This document shows positions 5,462 to 8,912 of a stretch of DNA of 8,912 nt, piece after piece (positions within the stretch are counted from its first letter, which is position 1; each line of letters begins with the position of its first letter). Source of the stretch: Sphingomonadaceae bacterium (GTDB taxonomy: Bacteria; Pseudomonadota; Alphaproteobacteria; Sphingomonadales; Sphingomonadaceae); the NCBI GenBank assembly GCA_020446665.1, contig JAGREF010000030.1:1-8912 (forward strand), given 5' to 3'. A model generated the notes under the pieces. The model was given only the letters and a program-made list of their open reading frames with translations, made no database searches and had not been told where the DNA came from. Made by a program: the position numbers and the translations under genes.

Positions 5462-6916
5462 CGCCTTGCGCCAGCGCGCGAGGCGCTCCCGCCGCACATC
5501 ATCCTCCATGGCCGGGCTGAAACGCCGCACATTGCCGCGCATCGCGTTGGCGGCCACCAGCAGATCAGCGAACAGGCCGCAGCCCACCCCGGCGAGCATC
5601 GCTGCCCCCAGAGCAGTCGTTTCGACGAATTCAGGGCGTTCCACTTCCAGCCCCAACATGTCGGACAGATCCTGCGCCATCCAGTCATTGGCGCTCATGC
5701 CGCCATCAACCTTCAGCAGCCCCCATGGCGCGCCATCGGCAGCGAAAGCCCGTGCCAGATCATGCGTCTGATGCGCCATGGCCTCCAGCGCGGCGCGCAC
5801 GATCTGCGCCTTGCCACTGGCAAAGCTCAGCCCGGTGATAACCCCGCGTGCATCCGCTCGCCAATGTGGTGCGCCAAGGCCGGATAAGGCCGGGACAATC
5901 GTCACGCCCCCGCTATCGGGGATAGAGCGGGCCAGCGCCTCCGTCTCTGCCGCGCTGGTGACAAAGCCGAGCGAATCCCGCAACCACTGGATCAAACTGC
6001 CCGCGACGAAGACCGAACCTTCCAGCGCATAGGTCCGCTGTCCGCTCTGCTGGCACAGCACCGTGCCGAGCATGCGATTGGCCGAACGGGGAATGGCGCC
6101 GCCCATATTGGTGAGCACGAAAGCCCCGGTGCCATAGGTCGCCTTGGTCTCCCCCGGCGACAGGCAGCCCTGCCCGATGGTCGCCGATTGCTGGTCCCCG
6201 GCGAGGCCGCAAACGGGTATTTCGCCGCCCAGCCATTTTGCCTGCGCAGTCGCCAGCTGCCCTTCGCAATCCACCACCTGAGGCAAGGCCGATTTCGGCA
6301 CGCCAAACAGATCGCACAGCCCCGCATCAAACTGTGCCCCGTCCAGCGCGAGCAACAATGTGCGGCTGGCATTGCTGGCATCGGTGAGATGCGCCCCGCC
6401 CGACAGCTTAAACACCAGCCAGCTTTCCACCGTCCCGAAGCGCAAGGTTCCACGCTCTGCCGCCCCGCGCACCTGCTCGCTATTGTCGAGTAGCCAGCGC
6501 ATCTTGGTGGCAGAGAAATAGGGATCGAGCAGCAGCCCGGTGCGCACCTGCACCTCTGCTTCGTGCCCGGCCGCGCGCAATTCGGCGCAGAAAGGTTCCG
6601 TGCGCCGGTCTTGCCATACAATCGCCCGATGCAGCGGCGCGCCTGTCTGGCTGTCCCACGCCACCACAGTCTCTCGCTGGTTAGTGATCCCGATCGCAGC
6701 AATCGCCGAAGCACCGCCCGCCACCTCTGCAACTTCCCGCGCGCAAGCCAGCGTGCTGTCCCAGATTTCACTGGCATCATGTTCGACCCAGCCGGGTTGC
6801 GGATAATGCTGGCCAAGCTCGCGCTGGGCAACGTGGCGGAGGGTTCCATCAGCGGCAAACAGCATCGCGCGGGTGGAAGTTGTCCCGGCGTCGAGGACAA
6901 GGATCAGCTCTGGCAC
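5447..6916 (-). CDS. glpK: Glycerol kinase (FGGY family)
   Basis: Glycerol kinase: ATP + glycerol to sn-glycerol 3-phosphate, the entry step of glycerol catabolism and a source of phospholipid backbone, in the cytoplasm. The 489-residue product shows the FGGY order: LDAGTTSTRAMLF phosphate-binding loop (9-21), PGWVEHD (41-47), ITNQRETVVAWD (77-88), WQDRRT (101-106), DASNASRT (179-186), AGDQQSATIGQG (239-250, catalytic Asp241), TYGTGAFVLTN (260-270), VPALSGLGAPHW (341-352) and VDGGMSANDWMAQ (403-415). These residues distinguish glycerol kinase from xylulokinase relatives. The GTG at 6916 is chosen for its GGGAG six bases upstream; the frame runs to 7057 but would then overlap the divergent gene. 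The loop before AGDQQ reads WLGGEIPVCG and lacks the Gly-rich GGKGG-TR segment that binds fructose-1,6-bisphosphate in E. coli. No glpF or glpD is adjacent. Confidence 0.96.
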   Translation of the reverse strand: MPELILVLDAGTTSTRAMLFAADGTLRHVAQRELGQHYPQPGWVEHDASEIWDSTLACAREVAEVAGGASAIAAIGITNQRETVVAWDSQTGAPLHRAIVWQDRRTEPFCAELRAAGHEAEVQVRTGLLLDPYFSATKMRWLLDNSEQVRGAAERGTLRFGTVESWLVFKLSGGAHLTDASNASRTLLLALDGAQFDAGLCDLFGVPKSALPQVVDCEGQLATAQAKWLGGEIPVCGLAGDQQSATIGQGCLSPGETKATYGTGAFVLTNMGGAIPRSANRMLGTVLCQQSGQRTYALEGSVFVAGSLIQWLRDSLGFVTSAAETEALARSIPDSGGVTIVPALSGLGAPHWRADARGVITGLSFASGKAQIVRAALEAMAHQTHDLARAFAADGAPWGLLKVDGGMSANDWMAQDLSDMLGLEVERPEFVETTALGAAMLAGVGCGLFADLLVAANAMRGNVRRFSPAMEDDVRRERLARWRKALDAA

Positions 6917-6922
6917 ATGTGA

Positions 6923-6927
6923 CTCCC
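6923..6927 (-). promoter_or_regulatory. Ribosome binding site deciding the glpK GTG start
   Basis: GGGAG on the minus strand lies six bases upstream of the GTG at 6916. It supports a GTG start producing VPELILVLDAGTTS, in line with the usual N-terminus of glycerol kinases, over the longer frame reaching 7057. Confidence 0.75.
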
Positions 6928-6947
6928 GGATTCTTCTCAGGCGTGAC

Positions 6948-7847
6948 ATGCGGCAATCCAGCCCCCATATGCAAGCGATGGAAGCACCACCCAAACCATG
7001 GCCAACCGGCCTGACCGAAGAAGTCGAACCACTGGTGCGGCGTGTGCTGGCGCCCAACCCCTCGCCCTATACCTATACGGGCACGCAAACCTATCTGGTC
7101 GGCAATGCCGGCGATGTGGCGGTGATCGATCCCGGCCCGGCAGAGCCCGATCATCTGGCCGCGCTGGAAAGGGCAATTGGCGATGCCCGCGTCGTGGCCA
7201 TCATGTGCACGCACACCCACCGGGACCATTCACCCGCCGCAACCCCGCTGGCGGAGCGGACAGGCGCGCCGATCGTCGGCTGCGCACCGCTGGTGCTGGA
7301 AAGCGATGAACCGCGCGCGGATGAATCCTTTGACAAGGCCTATGCCCCCGACCGGGTGCTGGCAGATGGCGAGGCGATGACCGGCACCGGCTGGACCCTG
7401 CGCGCGGTGCACACGCCCGGCCACACTTCCAACCATCTGTGCTTCGCGCTGGAAGAAAGCGGCGCGCTGTTCACCGGCGATCATGTGATGGGCTGGTCCA
7501 CCAGCGTCGTCATCCCGCCCGATGGCGACATGGGCGAATATATGGCCAGCCTCGCCCGATTACACGAGCGCGAGGACCGCATTTATTACCCCGCCCATGG
7601 CCCCGCCGTGGACAAGCCGCGCCAGTTGGTGCGCGGCATGATCGGCCATCGCCGTCAGCGCGAAAACCAGATTCTGCGCCTGCTGAGCGAGACCGGGCAC
7701 GCTATCGCAGATATGATCCCAAAAATGTACAAGGGGCTGGACCAGCGGCTGCACGGCGCGGCCGGTATGTCGATCAAGGCGCATCTGCTCGATCTGGAAC
7801 GCCGGGGCATGGCCATGCGTTCGGGGGATATATGGCAGGCGAAATAA
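6948..7847 (+). CDS. LACTB2-like MBL-fold metallo-hydrolase with C-terminal winged helix
   Basis: Metallo-beta-lactamase-fold hydrolase of the glyoxalase II/LACTB2-like group; human LACTB2 is an endoribonuclease, but bacterial members are mostly uncharacterised. Numbered from the ATG at 6948 (299 residues), the zinc motif HTHRDH is at 89-94 (His89, His91, Asp93, His94), further ligands are His159 in HTPGHTSNH, Asp178 in TGDHVMGWSTS, and His217 in YYPAHGP. All MBL metal positions are present. The C-terminal 70 residues (GHRRQRENQILRLLSETGHA onward, ending SIKAHLLDLERRGMAM) match the winged-helix domain attached to this subgroup. There is no signal peptide, so it should be cytoplasmic. Start is uncertain: 6948 has a weak AGGCG upstream, while ATGs at 6969 and 6978 are equally in frame, and family members often begin shortly before the LAPNPSPYTYTGTQTYLVG block. 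It is divergent from glpK and overlaps the next gene by 16 bases. Confidence 0.88.
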   Translation: MRQSSPHMQAMEAPPKPWPTGLTEEVEPLVRRVLAPNPSPYTYTGTQTYLVGNAGDVAVIDPGPAEPDHLAALERAIGDARVVAIMCTHTHRDHSPAATPLAERTGAPIVGCAPLVLESDEPRADESFDKAYAPDRVLADGEAMTGTGWTLRAVHTPGHTSNHLCFALEESGALFTGDHVMGWSTSVVIPPDGDMGEYMASLARLHEREDRIYYPAHGPAVDKPRQLVRGMIGHRRQRENQILRLLSETGHAIADMIPKMYKGLDQRLHGAAGMSIKAHLLDLERRGMAMRSGDIWQAK

Positions 7848-8524
7848 AGCAGGACGAACAGGCGACGGTGGATGTTGCCCCTCCGGTAGAGGCATGGCGC
7901 AGCCAGTCGCTCGCCCGCGTGCAGGCGCTGCCCTGGCTGCTGTTTATCCTGATGATGGGGCTGTGCCTGTGGCTCGCATGGAAAGCCTTTGGCCCTGATG
8001 ATCTGGGCGATCCGCTCGCCACCAGCCTTGCCAGTTTTGAAAAGCAGAACCGGCTGACCGTGTTCAGCGCCGAGCTTTCCCCGGTCGTGGCGAGCAAGGA
8101 CAGCCGCTTTTTCGGCACGATCGAGAGCCGCCAGGTTGCGGTGATCCCTGCGCGGGTGGATTACACGCTCGACCTGTCGGCCATGGATCGTGACCGGATG
8201 GGCTGGGATGGCGAGACTCACACGCTTGATGTGCGGCTGCCTCCGCTCGAAGTCGGCCTGCCCAATCTCGATGAAGGGCGCGCGCAATATCTGCGCGAGG
8301 GCATCTGGATCAGCCGCGATGCGCAGGACAAGCTCACCCGCGCCAATACCAGGCTGGCGGAAAAGCAGGCCCTTGCATCGGCACAGAATGATGTGCTGAT
8401 GGGGCTTGCCCGCAGCGCGGCAAAAGATGCAATCCGCCAGAACCTCGCTATACCGCTGCAAGTCGCCGGCTATGGCGATGTCACTGTAAATGTCCGCTTT
8501 GACGGAGAGAAAGACGTAGAATGA
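7832..8524 (+). CDS. DUF4230 family single-pass membrane protein
   Basis: Membrane-anchored protein of the DUF4230 type, function unknown. The 230-residue product has a cytoplasmic-like polar N-terminus, one strong hydrophobic helix at about 33-53 ([18 protein letters not shown]) and a mainly extracytoplasmic globular part. In that part [15 protein letters not shown] leads into a beta-rich segment ([18 protein letters not shown], then [19 protein letters not shown]) and an amphipathic helix (about 164-204). It ends with [15 protein letters not shown]. No catalytic motif is visible. The ATG at 7832 is preceded by GGGGGA at 7823-7828 and matches the family's N-terminal layout; the open frame extends further upstream only as a shadow of the MBL gene. 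It overlaps the MBL gene by 16 bases and nadA by 4 (ATGA), implying coupled translation. A direct role in NAD synthesis is not supported by the sequence. The family assignment is from pattern memory. Confidence 0.75.
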   Translation: MAGEIKQDEQATVDVAPPVEAWRSQSLARVQALPWLLFILMMGLCLWLAWKAFGPDDLGDPLATSLASFEKQNRLTVFSAELSPVVASKDSRFFGTIESRQVAVIPARVDYTLDLSAMDRDRMGWDGETHTLDVRLPPLEVGLPNLDEGRAQYLREGIWISRDAQDKLTRANTRLAEKQALASAQNDVLMGLARSAAKDAIRQNLAIPLQVAGYGDVTVNVRFDGEKDVE

Positions 8525-8912
8525 CCGCACAGGACACGACCATCCCCACCGGCACTGATCTGCTGGAAGAGATCAACCGCCTGCGCAAGGAACGCAACGC
8601 GGTGATCCTCGCCCATTATTACCAGCGCCCGGAAATCCAGGATCTGGCCGATTTCGTCGGGGATTCGCTGGAATTGAGCCGCAAGGCGGCGGCAACAGAT
8701 GCTGATGTGATCGCCTTTTGCGGGGTCAAATTCATGGCCGATACGGCCAAGATCCTCAGCCCGGAAAAGATCGTCGTCCTGCCCGATATGGATGCCGGTT
8801 GCAGTCTCGAAGACAGCTGCCCGCCGGAAAAATTCCGCAAGTTCCGCGAACAGCACCCCGATCACATCGCGCTGACCTATATCAACTGCTCGACCGAGGT
8901 GAAGGCGCTGTC
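8521..8912 (+). CDS. nadA: Quinolinate synthase (N-terminal part, runs off the right edge)
   Basis: Quinolinate synthase A: condenses iminoaspartate with dihydroxyacetone phosphate to quinolinate in de novo NAD synthesis, using an oxygen-sensitive [4Fe-4S] cluster in the cytoplasm. Only the first 130 codons are present; the gene is open at the window end, so it is partial because of the window and not broken. Typical blocks are [20 protein letters not shown] (28-47, with substrate-binding His32), [18 protein letters not shown] (66-83) and [12 protein letters not shown] (89-100). Cys94 in the last block corresponds to the first cluster ligand of the family. [11 protein letters not shown] ends the visible part; the other two ligands would be further right. 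The ATG at 8521 overlaps the DUF4230 stop in an ATGA and is preceded by a GGAG 13 bases away, so it probably depends on translational coupling. nadB and nadC are not in the window. Confidence 0.96.
   Translation, partial: MTAQDTTIPTGTDLLEEINRLRKERNAVILAHYYQRPEIQDLADFVGDSLELSRKAAATDADVIAFCGVKFMADTAKILSPEKIVVLPDMDAGCSLEDSCPPEKFRKFREQHPDHIALTYINCSTEVKAL

Noticed and set aside
5992..6900. A 302-codon minus-strand frame overlapping glpK in another frame.
   Set aside because: It is rich in Arg, Cys, Ser and Trp and has no family pattern, while glpK in the neighbouring frame carries all FGGY motifs.
7439..7831. An upstream extension of the DUF4230 frame through the MBL gene.
   Set aside because: The extension is a frame-shifted, Arg/Pro-rich reading of the MBL gene; the ATG at 7832 with its GGGGGA is the sensible start.
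7655..8530. A 291-codon minus-strand frame opposite the MBL and DUF4230 genes.
   Set aside because: It is an antisense shadow spanning the join of two real plus-strand genes.

Overview
The window reads as ordinary core chromosome of an alphaproteobacterium, most likely a sphingomonad (Sphingomonadales, possibly Erythrobacteraceae). Three things suggest this: high-GC codon use throughout, an RcdA/DUF1465 protein (an alphaproteobacterial family), and small YdcH (DUF465) proteins beside a GAF-type PTS-Ntr enzyme I. The genus is inferred from remembered gene style and order, not from a search. I see no mobile element, CRISPR array, tRNA, rRNA, integrase or abrupt change of composition.

Left half, minus strand (transcribed right to left): a small YdcH protein (4498-4343), ptsP (4266-1999), a RodZ-like membrane HTH protein (1886-1062) and a periplasmic CpoB/YbgF-like TPR protein (936-4). 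The theme is nutrient signalling followed by cell shape and envelope functions. Promoter-like sequences sit in front of the ydcH, rodZ and cpoB genes, and they argue for shorter proteins than the longest open frames. RodZ in particular should start at 1886, because its promoter lies inside the longer frame.

Middle, plus strand: a second YdcH protein (4677-4874) is divergent from the first. It is followed by a 104-base gap with two inverted repeats, then rcdA (4979-5461), the family of the Caulobacter ClpXP adaptor for CtrA degradation. rcdA runs tail to tail into glpK (glycerol kinase, minus strand, 6916-5447), and the two genes share their last 15 bases.

Right half, plus strand: a tightly packed set diverges from glpK across only a few dozen bases. 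It holds a LACTB2-like metallo-beta-lactamase-fold hydrolase (6948-7847), a one-pass membrane protein of the DUF4230 type (7832-8524) and the start of nadA, quinolinate synthase, which runs off the right edge. The genes overlap by 16 and 4 bases, so they are probably one translationally coupled operon.

I do not see a clear undescribed system. The most useful leads are the divergent YdcH pair between ptsP and rcdA, the inverted repeats around a possible rcdA promoter, the DUF4230 protein coupled to nadA, and a glycerol kinase that seems to lack the fructose-1,6-bisphosphate regulatory loop.
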